A stretch of DNA of 64,000 nt from Capsaspora owczarzaki ATCC 30864. Lineage: Eukaryota > Opisthokonta > Filasterea. The stretch is taken from the NCBI RefSeq assembly GCF_000151315.2, contig NW_011887297.1:411587-475586 (forward strand), written 5' to 3'. Every line of letters begins with the position of its first letter. Position 1 is the stretch's first letter. The position numbers and the translations under genes were made by a program. Shown here in pieces: positions 31,926 through 41,208 of the stretch. The notes under the pieces were generated by a model, which made no database searches, was not told where the DNA came from, and saw only the letters and a program-made list of their open reading frames with translations.

Positions 31926-32939
31926 CAACAACAACAGCAACAACAGCTGCAGCAGCATTTCCCATCCGACGGCTCGGTACCTCAGTCAGCTCCTCCACAT
32001 GCACACATGTACTCGGTTCCGCTTGGCTCGAACAACCTTGTCCCCACGACCTCGGCTCCTTCGACGAGTGTCAGCAACGTGCCGCCGCCGTCAGATGATG
32101 CGCACCAACGAACCAAAGTAGAGACACAGCGACGCATTACCGAACTGGAGCTTCGAGCACAGCAAGGATTTGAGTTGGACCTGACACGCAAGGCGGCTTC
32201 ATCAGTCACGTCGTCGTCGACGGGTGCGGCCTCCACAGGCTCTGCCCATGCAACGAATTTGGGCCACTTGCAGCAGCAGCAACAACAACCATCATCGCAG
32301 CACCCGCCGCTGACAATGATGAGTCGCAACTCGTCGGTGAGCTCAAATCTGTCGTCTGCTTCGAGCTTGGCTTCCTTCCCGAATTTCACCACTGAAGCCC
32401 TTTCTTCCTCGTTCCCGAACTTTGGTGCCGATGTGCATACCTCCTTTCCAAATTTCGGGAATGACGCTGTTCCAATGTCGCAGCCGATGAGTTTCCCCTT
32501 GCACCAACAGCCGCCTCAGCCGTCGCAGCACTCGCTCCAGCAGCAAGTGCTGCAACACCAGCATTTGGCTCAGCTGCAGCACCAACAGCAGCAGCAGCAC
32601 TTGCAGCAACAACACCAGCAACACCAGCAACACCAGCACCAACAACAACAACACCATGCTGCGTTCATGCTGGGTTCGAATGGTAGTATGGACTCTTTCA
32701 ATGTCGCGCCGGCCGCGGCAGGTATGCACTCGAGCTTCACCCAGTCCTCCTACATGCCCTCCTTGCTGAACCAGCAGGTGCACGGTGTTTCAGCTGCTTT
32801 CGATTCAACCGCGGTCCCTCACCCGTATGTCTCGGTTCCTCTTGGCGAAACAAGCCTGTCCTCGTCCGCGAGCATGGGTCCTGGAAACTTTGCGGCGATG
32901 GTCGGCTCGTGGTCCTCCTCAGGGTCTCTGCAACACTAG
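26222..32939 (+). CDS. WNK-family protein kinase with very long Gln-rich tail; frame broken by a 31-bp duplication
   Basis: Exons 26222-26641, 26872-26964 and 27221-32939. The kinase has WNK hallmarks: [13 protein letters not shown], with the catalytic Lys in the glycine-rich loop; VAWNEL, where the usual VAIK Lys is Asn; [19 protein letters not shown] in place of DFG; and [15 protein letters not shown]. Ser phosphorylation in that loop activates WNKs, which control ion transport through SPAK/OSR1 (known for animals). Downstream, RLRFLVF...[27 protein letters not shown] (about 28555-28760) is the OSR-type C-terminal domain found after WNK kinases. The remaining 1,400 residues are Gln-rich and disordered. 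A tandem duplication at 27886-27947 shifts the frame, so as sequenced the kinase frame runs into a stop at 28141 while the tail reads in another frame. No GT-AG intron removes it. Either the assembly is wrong or the allele is truncated. Confidence 0.85.
26987..27013. repeat. Poly(A) run in WNK intron 2
   Basis: Twenty-seven A in a row lie just after the donor of the second WNK intron. The sense-strand A run is unusual here, since most introns are T-rich on the coding strand. Confidence 0.9.
27886..27947 (+). repeat. 31-bp frameshifting tandem duplication in WNK
   Basis: Two direct copies of 31 bases (27886-27916 and 27917-27947) differ at one base (GACGAG against GAGGAG). Each encodes FLHDEAE in one frame. 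Because 31 is not a multiple of three, the second copy moves the reading frame by one, directly before the first Gln run. Confidence 0.95.
27948..28007 (+). repeat. CAG/CAA Gln run after the WNK kinase
   Basis: Twenty CAG/CAA codons encode Gln in the frame of the WNK tail. In the kinase frame the same bases read as Ala/Thr. Confidence 0.9.
28039..28104 (+). repeat. 33-bp in-frame tandem duplication in WNK
   Basis: A 33-base unit encoding [11 protein letters not shown] occurs twice without a difference. It keeps frame, unlike the 31-bp duplication 100 bases upstream. Confidence 0.92.
31842..31956 (+). repeat. Longest Gln run (35 codons) in WNK tail
   Basis: Thirty-five consecutive Gln codons, mainly pure CAG then mixed CAA/CAG, end at a Leu codon at 31947 and continue with QQ. 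Shorter Gln runs are scattered from 29700 to 32660. Confidence 0.95.
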
Positions 32940-33182
32940 CTTTGTTGAGTTTGTGTGTCTGTTATGAGTTTTGATTGCCCCCGAGTGTTTCATTTTGTTT
33001 TCATTTACCATTTTTTTTGGCTGCACAGAGCATGTGCAGCTTCTCCTCCCAAACATTGAGCATACATCCACACTATTCCATGTTGTGCAGCACAAAACGG
33101 TTTGTATTTTTGTTCTGAATGTTTGTCATATACGTTCAGTTCGTGCGCAAAAGTTCTGATCGTTCCACGATCTGGAAGGGCA

Positions 33183-33976
33183 CTAATTATTCTTGACCTT
33201 CTTGTCCTGGGCCTTCACCGGGAAGTTGGAGCACGAGCACAGGAAGACGAGGGAGAGGGGAAGGAAAAAGTACGGCGCGTAGATAGCAAGGAACCAGGGG
33301 AGCTGGGCCTGGGTGAGCTTGCCGGACATGACCGCCTCGTAGACAATGGCGGTGACAGTGGTCACGACGTGGGCACCGTAGATCAGCAGCGGCGAGCGAA
33401 TCCACGCCTTGCCTGGTGACGAGAAGAACGGGAAAAATCCAGTTGAAAACGCAAAGAGTTAGCGCGCGTTCAATAGAAAACACAACGAAACGTCCAAACC
33501 GAAACAGAATCAAAACAAAAAAAGGGTATCGACATCCAACAAGCACAACTTGTTCGTTCGTTCGTTCTCCTTCCTTACGGGTCAAGATGCCGTAGAAGGC
33601 GACAAAGAAGAAGGGCAGTTGGAAGATGAGCTCAATCCAGATGAAGCTCTTGTACCACTGCGGCGGGTTTGCGAGGAGGTAGTCGCCGAACGCCTCCGTG
33701 TACCAGGCGGTGGCATCCAGTGCGACTGTCGTGTGTGTGAGTGAGTTGTTCACCAGAGCAAGTGCGCAACGGTGAGCATTCGATCGATAGAAGTTGTAAA
33801 AAAAAAAATATCATCTTGAATTTTTTTTTTTTAAAAAACCCGCGCTTTTTGTGGCTCTAAAAGCACAACGACTCACACTTCGGGAACCAGTCGCGGGGAA
33901 GGATGGCCTGGAAGTCGATCAGGATGCTGATCGGGATGTGCGACAGGAAGTACAGCAGCAGTGCAATGCGAAGCAT
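33183..33976 (-). CDS. TMEM97: TMEM97 / sigma-2 receptor (EXPERA domain)
   Basis: Three exons, 33976-33877, 33725-33579 and 33412-33183, give 158 residues. The match to human TMEM97 is strong over the whole length: LLLYFLSHIPISILIDFQAILPRDWFP, then PPQWYKSFIWIELIFQLPFFFVAFY, then WIRSPLLIYGAHVVTT and LAIYAPYFFLPLSLVFL. Four hydrophobic segments fit the four-helix EXPERA fold of the endoplasmic reticulum membrane. TMEM97 binds sterols and affects NPC1 and cholesterol handling (known in animals). The acidic residues conserved in the ligand pocket (D in ILIDFQ, E in WIELIF) are present. The C-terminus is Lys-rich (AQDKKVKNN), consistent with ER retention. All junction phases agree. Confidence 0.94.
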
Positions 33977-34582
33977 TTTCTTGTTTCCGGCGGAAGAGCA
34001 AAAAAAGACTGATTTTTTGGTATTTGTTTTTTCTTTTTTGGTTAATGGTGGTGTGATGTTTTTGTTTGGTTTCGTATTTGCGTTCCAGCTGCTATCATTG
34101 CTATGGGTGATCAAGTGGGGGTGAGATTTGCGGGTGGGATTTGCAGGTGAAACGGGAACAGGGTGGAGGATGGCAGGAGAAAATGGCGATCAGTGGATTC
34201 CATCCGTTGCAACGAGTTGTGGTGCTGCAGCTCGCCATCACAGAGTCACGGCGTTGCAGACCCTCCCTACACTCAAACATACACGTACACCCATAACCAG
34301 AACAATGCTGTGCAGCGCGAGTTGACTTTGCGCGCGGGTTTGTTTTTGTTTTCCGACCAGTTTCAGCGTTTTCCTATCGAGATCTACGCCGTCTCAGCTC
34401 CTCGTCCTGCAACTGCGTAAAACCGCCTTGTTACTCTTGCGAGCAAAGATTTGTCAAAGAAACTCGTATCGTTGTGCTCCAGGCATTGAAACAAGCAAAC
34501 AACAGCATTTTTTTGTTTCGCAAAATCTCCAAAAAGCGCAAAGCTGCTGGCCTTGGAGGAGCGCCTGTTGCTGGCTGGGAGT
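33977..34582. promoter_or_regulatory. Intergenic region upstream of TMEM97
   Basis: This 600-base stretch between the TMEM97 start and the TMA7 stop should hold the TMEM97 promoter and the TMA7 3' UTR. I see no coding signal and no named motif. Confidence 0.45.
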
Positions 34583-35334
<752 letters not shown>

Positions 35335-35636
35335 TGTGTAATGCTGAGAAAGTTGAGAGAGTGAGCTTTTTTCCGACTGCAGCAAAAAATTGGCATGGTC
35401 ATCGGGTGTATCCATGTGTAATGAGTATTTGCGTAGAGCGGAGGAGAGCGAAGGGAGGGAGGGAAGGGAGGTAGGGGAGGTCTGTTTTTCCATTGGATTC
35501 TCATTGACCTTCTTCTCTAACTCTCAGCGCTTGTTCACTCCGCTTGTGACGTTTCACTTTTATTCCATCTTCCTGTTGTATTTTGTTTTTGTGACATCGA
35601 TCTTTGAGCTCATTCTTCGTCTTCACTTCTGAAACC
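35335..35636. promoter_or_regulatory. Divergent intergenic region, TMA7 / ATP synthase gamma
   Basis: About 300 bases separate the two divergent ATGs and likely hold both promoters. A GGGAGG-rich purine stretch at 35440-35480 is the only visible compositional feature. Confidence 0.45.
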
Positions 35637-35910
35637 ATGATGTTGAGCCGACTTGGGTAAGAAAGTCAATAAAATCGAAAAAAAAAAAGAAAAAAAGAAA
35701 AAAAAAAGCGACCAAAACGCACGAGTATTGCATTGCATTGAATCAGGCGCTTCTGCTTGCTTCGTCCGACCGACTGCAGCTTGTTCTTGGGGGAGGAAAG
35801 GCAGTGGAGGAGCTGCTTCTATTCAATTCTTGATGCTCAACGAACGTTTGGGGGGGGGGACGAGGGGAGGCGACAAGGAGCAAACGAGTAGAGGATTGCT
35901 TTTTGAGATC

Positions 35911-35943
<33 letters not shown>

Positions 35944-36307
35944 CCCGTCTTTTTGCTGCTGAGCGACACTGCGATGGATGAAGGGCTCGCTCTCTTCGCT
36001 GTCACACACCATCAACTGCATCGAATCGGCCACTTGTAGGCCCTCCTTGCGATCCAGGTGCTCACCGTTCCCCAAACAGCTACAGCAGCAAAAAGGCTCG
36101 TTGAAGAGTTGGGGAAATAAAAAAGAAAATAAAAAAAAGTCCTCATGTTCCTGCTCTTTCTCTCTCGTCTCGTTTGGCGATCGTCGTCCTGTGGCTGCCA
36201 TCGGTCGAGGTGCGCCGTACTCTGTGCACTCACTGCAAGGTCGCGTCCAGAAGCAGCGCAGCAAATGCTGCTTGGAAGGCAACACCAAGCATCTCGAAAA
36301 CTCTGCC

Positions 36308-36343
<36 letters not shown>

Positions 36344-37530
36344 GCGATCGCTTTTCTTGCTTCACCCCGTTTCCCCCTCTTTCCTCTGACTTGGATTCAC
36401 GCATCCACCCCTCAAAACCAAATCCTCTGCCCTTGATCTGCTTCGTTGTTCTCGGAGTCATTCCCTGGGATGTGCTGGGGGGCGGGCAGACTGGAAGGGT
36501 CGTGATGGATCGATCACTGCTGGCGGTTTTCCCTCGTTCCCTCCCCATCGCATCACATCACATCGCCTGGTTTTGCTCACTCACCCATGGCACCGTCTGC
36601 TCTCATCTTCTTGCTTGGTAATAACTCAGTGGCGTTTCTCGCCTCGCGGGCATCCTCCCTTCCGCCGTCGCTACCGCCGCACCCGCGACCGCCGCCGTGA
36701 CCCCGGCTCGTGGCATGGCCACTCTCAAGGAGATTCGCAACCGCCTCAAGTCGGTCCGCAACATTGAGAAGATCACAAAGTCCATGAAGATGGTCTCCGC
36801 AGCCAAGTTCGCCCGTGCCGAGAAGAACCTCCGCACTGCCCGCGTTCTCGGCAGCGCCGTCCAGTCGCTCTTTGAGAAGACCGACTTGGCCAAGCGCCCC
36901 GCCGGCAACAACCAGCTCTTTGTCGTCATCTCGTCGGATCGTGGTCTCTGCGGCGCCATCCACTCGTCCATCTCCAAGAAGGTCAAGCAAGAGGTCGGCC
37001 AGAGCACCCCCGACAACCTCAAGTTTGTCATTGCCGGTGACAAGGCACGCACCATCCTCGCCCGCACCCACGGCAAGCACATTCTCATGCAATTCGCAGA
37101 GCTTGGCAAGCGTCCCCCAACTTTCGACGAGGCCACCCTGATTGCCCAGCAGATTCTTGCTTCCGGCTACAAGTTTGACTCTGGCAAGATCTTGTACAAC
37201 CACTTTAGGACTGTCATCTCGTACGAGCAGCGTGCCCTCCCTCTGCTCAGCTTTGACGCCCTCGCCGAGGCCCCCGAGATTGTCTCGTACGAGCTCGACG
37301 ACGACGTCCTGCAAAACTACCAAGAGTTTACCCTCGCCAACACCATCTACTACGCCATGCTCGAGTCGTCGGCATCAGAACTCTCTGCCCGCATGTCTGC
37401 CATGGAGAACGCCTCCAAGAACGCCGGCGAGATGATTGGCAAGCTCACCCTTACCTTCAACCGCACTCGTCAGGCCGTCATCACTGGCGAGCTCATTGAA
37501 ATCATCTCGGGTGCCTCCGCCCTCAACTAA
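35637..37530 (+). CDS. ATP5F1C: Mitochondrial F1 ATP synthase gamma subunit
   Basis: Two exons, 35637-35656 and 36630-37530, give 306 residues. The short first exon (MMLSRLG) and the start of exon 2 form a mitochondrial presequence rich in Ala, Arg and Thr, ending near TPARGMATLKE. The mature part is a complete gamma subunit: the N-terminal coiled-coil helix (IRNRLKSVRNIEKITKSMKMVSAAKF), the Rossmann-like middle (VISSDRGLCGAIHSSISK) and the C-terminal helix (RMSAMENASKNAGEMIGKLTLTFNRTRQAVITGELIEIISGA). Gamma is the rotating shaft of the F1 motor in the mitochondrial matrix. The 973-base intron is long for this region and carries a 29-T run and a 32-A run. Codon use in exon 2 is strongly C-ending, as expected for a highly expressed gene. 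Confidence 0.95.
35915..35943. repeat. Poly(T) run, 29 bases
   Basis: A pure T run lies in the ATP synthase gamma intron, far from either splice site. Confidence 0.95.
36309..36340. repeat. Poly(A) run, 32 bases
   Basis: A pure A run lies about 370 bases downstream of the poly(T) run in the same intron. Together they could form an A-T stem in the RNA. Confidence 0.95.
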
Positions 37531-37930
37531 GCCCAAAAAAACAACAATTTCAAGCATCAACATACTCTGGCGCATCACACACACATGTGTGCGTGGGGCG
37601 TTCGTCTGCGAGTGTGTTTATTGGTTGTTTGATTTCTTTTTGTCTGTTGTTTTGCGAGCATGTTTGCCTCCTCCCTTTCGTCCTCCTTATTCCCCCCTCA
37701 TCTCCCCCGTGATCCATTCACCGTTCCCTCATTTTTCCAAAACAGTCGAGTCACTGTTTGGATGTTGTTTCTGCTCCTGGCTGTGTAATTTTTTTTCTTT
37801 GTGTGTCTGTGACTAGTGCCAAATACAATTTTTGGAATCTTGCACCGCCTGGGCGCACTTTGGTAAATACTGTATGTGCAAGTTGATAAAGTCTGTGTAT
37901 TCGCCTGGCGCATATTTTTTTTAATTTTTT
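37531..37930. other. Intergenic between convergent ATP gamma and NUBP2
   Basis: These 400 bases are the 3' flanks of two convergent genes. They are T/C-rich on the plus strand and contain no coding signal. No clear AATAAA was found for the gamma gene. Confidence 0.5.
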
Positions 37931-39446
37931 TTAGAAGCGAGGTGGGAGTGCGAGCAGCGGCTTGACAATGGCGTCAATTGCCGTCCGTGTTGCCGATTCA
38001 GGGTAGAGCGCCACAAAGCTTTGTCCGCTTTCGAGAGACTGTGTGAGCAGAGGGTCAAGTGGTACTCGACCTTGAGCGAGACGCAGATGCGGGTGTGAAG
38101 GAAAAAGGCAAACCGGAATAGAAAGTCAGCATTTCGATCGATGGTCTATCCACTCAAACTCGCAACACGCTCTCCAAAAAGAACAATACCGAGAAACGGA
38201 ACCTTGAATTCGGCAGCCAACAACTCGCCGCCCTTTGATGAAAAGACATTGGAGCATTCCTGTCGAAAACAGAGAAGTCAACAAATTAGAACCCGGAGCG
38301 TCACTCGAAGGCGTGCAATCCTAGCCAGTGGTCCGTACCGCGCAATGGGGACACACAAACCCGCTCATGTTTTCGACAATGCCTAGAATGGGCAGGTGTG
38401 CCTTGATGCAAAAGTTGAGCTCTTTTTTGACATCGTTTGTCGAGACGGCCTGCGGCGTTGTGACAAGCACGGCACCATCCGGCGACACCTTTCGCAAGTT
38501 TTCGACCATCGAGATGTGTTCGTCCGACGTGCCTGTGGGCAGAAAGGGTTGAGAGTGAGCAGTCAGAGCGATGTCAAACCAAACGAAAAACAAAATCAAG
38601 CATCATGGCAGAGCGTTGGTACCTGGCGGAGTGTCAACAATAAGATAGTCCAGCTCGCCCCAGTAGACATCCGCCAAGAATTGCTTGATCATAGCTGCGC
38701 GAGTGGAGGAAGGATGGGATGAAATGTGAATGTTCGTTCGTTTGTTAGTTTCGCAACGCGCTGCCGGGCCGTGATGGCAACTCCGCGAGCTCCCCGCTTC
38801 TTGAATGACGCGAGTACAAGAGAGCTCAGAGAGCACACTGCACACACAGACAAGGAACGGTTGCGCGAACAAGCGGAGCTCTGCTGCTTACCGGTCTTCT
38901 TTGGTCCACGCCAAACAACAGGATCGTCCTGCCTGTCCAGCAAGAATGCGATGGACATGACGCTTAGCCGCTGCTCCTGATCTGCAAAGACGGGCACCCA
39001 CCTGTGTGTCGGAGGGTCACGGAGAAATAACGCGCTCGATGTTCAGCAAAATCTTGGGCTTCACTTCTACACAGCTCCACCAAACGCCCAGTCAGAGCAA
39101 CAGCGGCGCATTACCCTTGTGGACACTGGTGGACCTTGTGGTTTTGCAGATGCAGCATGGTCGGGATGCTCGGTCCGCACAAATCGACATCCAGCAAGCC
39201 AACCTGATTCACACACAAGCACGGTGGTTTTTTACATGTGAGCCCGTTCGCCAAGCCATGCGAGAGCCACACGGCTGATACAGCTGAACATTTTACCTTG
39301 TGGCCAGCAGCGACCAGTGACAGCGCAATCTGCACCGAAACAGTGGACTTGCCGACGCCGCCCTTGCCGGACAGCACGAGGACGACGTGCTTGACGTTCT
39401 TGAGCGTCGAGGACACTGCGTCGGGTTCTGCAGCGACGCTCGCCAT
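37931..39446 (-). CDS. NUBP2: Cytosolic Fe-S assembly ATPase NUBP2 (Cfd1)
   Basis: Seven exons: 39446-39297, 39203-39115, 39001-38892, 38694-38623, 38532-38339, 38259-38190 and 38070-37931, giving 274 residues, close to human NUBP2 (271). Motifs of the Mrp/NBP35 P-loop ATPases are in order: [17 protein letters not shown] (deviant Walker A), [45 protein letters not shown], and [12 protein letters not shown] followed by ECSNVF. The CPHC cysteines bind the bridging Fe-S cluster in the complex with NUBP1. The N-terminus is short and lacks the extra four-Cys cluster of NUBP1, which separates the two. It acts as a scaffold for cytosolic and nuclear Fe-S proteins. The start is 156 bases from the divergent lipase start. 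Confidence 0.95.
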
Positions 39447-39602
39447 TTTGTTTGTGACTTGTGTATGGACGACTGACCTCGCATTTATTCATTGAGAAAC
39501 CTCTCGGAATGCCTCTGAACAATGATACTGTACTACCGATGATGAAGATTTCTCTGAGCCAATCTCAGTCTTTGATTGTAGCATTTTCCCAATTTGCATT
39601 GA

Positions 39603-40930
39603 ATGGCTTCGACTTCAGCTGCTGTGCCACCGTGCGCCGAGCCGTCCGCCGTCCCCACGGAGAAGGACTTTTTTACCAGCGAGGCGTCTGGCAAGCGCAT
39701 CTTCACCAAGCGATGGCCCATCGCAGCCGGCGCCAAGCCAAAGTCAGTTCGTTTACAGTACCTCGGTTGTAATGATTGAAAAATGTCCATCCTGATCTCA
39801 AAAAGCTCACCGACTGCTTCGACTTGTGCAACTCACACGACTGACCGCGAACAACCCTGGCAAACGCAGGGCGCTCATGTTCATCTCGCACGGCGTCGGC
39901 GAGCATTGCCAGCGGTACAACCTGCTCGGCCGCGCGCTCGCCGAACTCGGCATCCTCGCCTTCTCCCACGACCACTACGGCCACGGCCACTCGGGCGGCC
40001 ACAAGGTCGACGTCGAGGACTTTTCGCTCTACGTCAAGGACATTTTCCAGCACTGCGATGCCGTGACCCAGGAGTTCCCGCGCACCAAGGTCTTCTTGTT
40101 CGGGTGAGCACGAAAGCAAAAAGTCAAAATGGCTGGAAAACCAAAAAAAAAAAAAAATCCGCTCAGAAAATTTTGGGTTTTCACTTGGTTAACAATGATG
40201 ACTTTGCTTTTGCTCAATCTCGCATGGATCTTGCATCTCACCCCAATTTTATTTTGTCTTCCTCCTTTTTTTGGTTCTTGTAGTCACTCGATGGGCGGCG
40301 CGATCGCCATCTCTGCTGGCATCACTCGCTCGCACTACTTTGACGCGGTTGTGCTCAGTGCACCTGCCATCGTCCCGGATCCGGCCACAGCCACGCCGGT
40401 CAAGGTTGCGGCTGCAAAGTTCTTTGCGTGGCTTGCCCCGCAGCTGCAGGTCGGAGCCGTTCCTCCGACGTTTATCAGCCGCGACCCGGCTGTCGTCGCC
40501 GCCTATGCCGTCGATCCGCTCAACTGGCACGGCGGCTTGAAGGCCCGCTGGGCGAGCGTTCTCCTCAAGCAGCTCGACGTCATCCAGGCCGCCATCCCTG
40601 GCATCGAGTGGCCCTTCATTGTTCTGCAAGGCACCGAAGACAAGCTGGTCAACTTTGCTGGCGCGGAGACCCTGTACAATGGAGCTGCCTCAAAGGACAA
40701 GACGTACAAAAAGTACGAGGGCTACTACCACGAGCTGCTCAACGAGCCCAAGGAGTATTCTGATGTAAGGCGACAGGCGATTTGTGTTTTTATGCTTTAG
40801 CACACTTTCGTTTCGCGTTTTGTTGTTGCTTTGTTTTTGCTTTGGCACAGCTCACGACGCTGTCATTTTGCACTGATGCCTGCAGATTGTCCTGAAGGAT
40901 ATTATTGACTGGCTCACGCCTCGCATCTGA
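39603..40930 (+). CDS. MGLL: Monoglyceride lipase, alpha/beta hydrolase
   Basis: Four exons, 39603-39742, 39870-40103, 40284-40764 and 40886-40930, give 299 residues, the usual family length (human 303). The catalytic triad is visible: Ser in GHSMGGAIA, Asp in LQGTEDKLVN, and His in YEGYYHELLNEP. The oxyanion region ISHGVGEHCQRYN and the HDHYGHGHSGG motif are also typical of monoacylglycerol lipase. The enzyme releases free fatty acid and glycerol from monoacylglycerols, in cytosol or on membranes. The last exon encodes only 14 residues plus stop (IVLKDIIDWLTPRI). No signal peptide is seen. Confidence 0.94.
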
Positions 40931-41208
40931 GCGGCAAACTTGCTGCTATTGTTGCTCGCGTTGTGTTTTCGATTTGTTTGCTCCGTTGGTTTTTTGCAAT
41001 CAACGTTACGTCGCTTCCGTTACAGCTTTTGTTCTCCAATACCGTACATTCGCGTTTAATGATCCTCCATGTCGTAGCACAAACGACGCTCGGAAAGCGC
41101 ATTAAATATTCAAACTCATTGAGCTCACCTGAATTGGTTCATTCCTGCTTCCTCACATTTTTTTTTGTGATTGTGTTCATTCGTTCCCCTGAATACAATT
41201 ATTTTAAA

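Noticed and set aside
30141-32004. Minus-strand Leu- and Ala-rich frames opposite the WNK tail
   Set aside because: They are complements of CAG/CAA runs (CTG/TTG). They look like membrane proteins only because of the repeat.
36309-36340. Poly(A) run considered as the tail of a retroposed element
   Set aside because: No target-site duplication, upstream element body or reverse transcriptase was seen, and similar A/T runs lie in many introns here.
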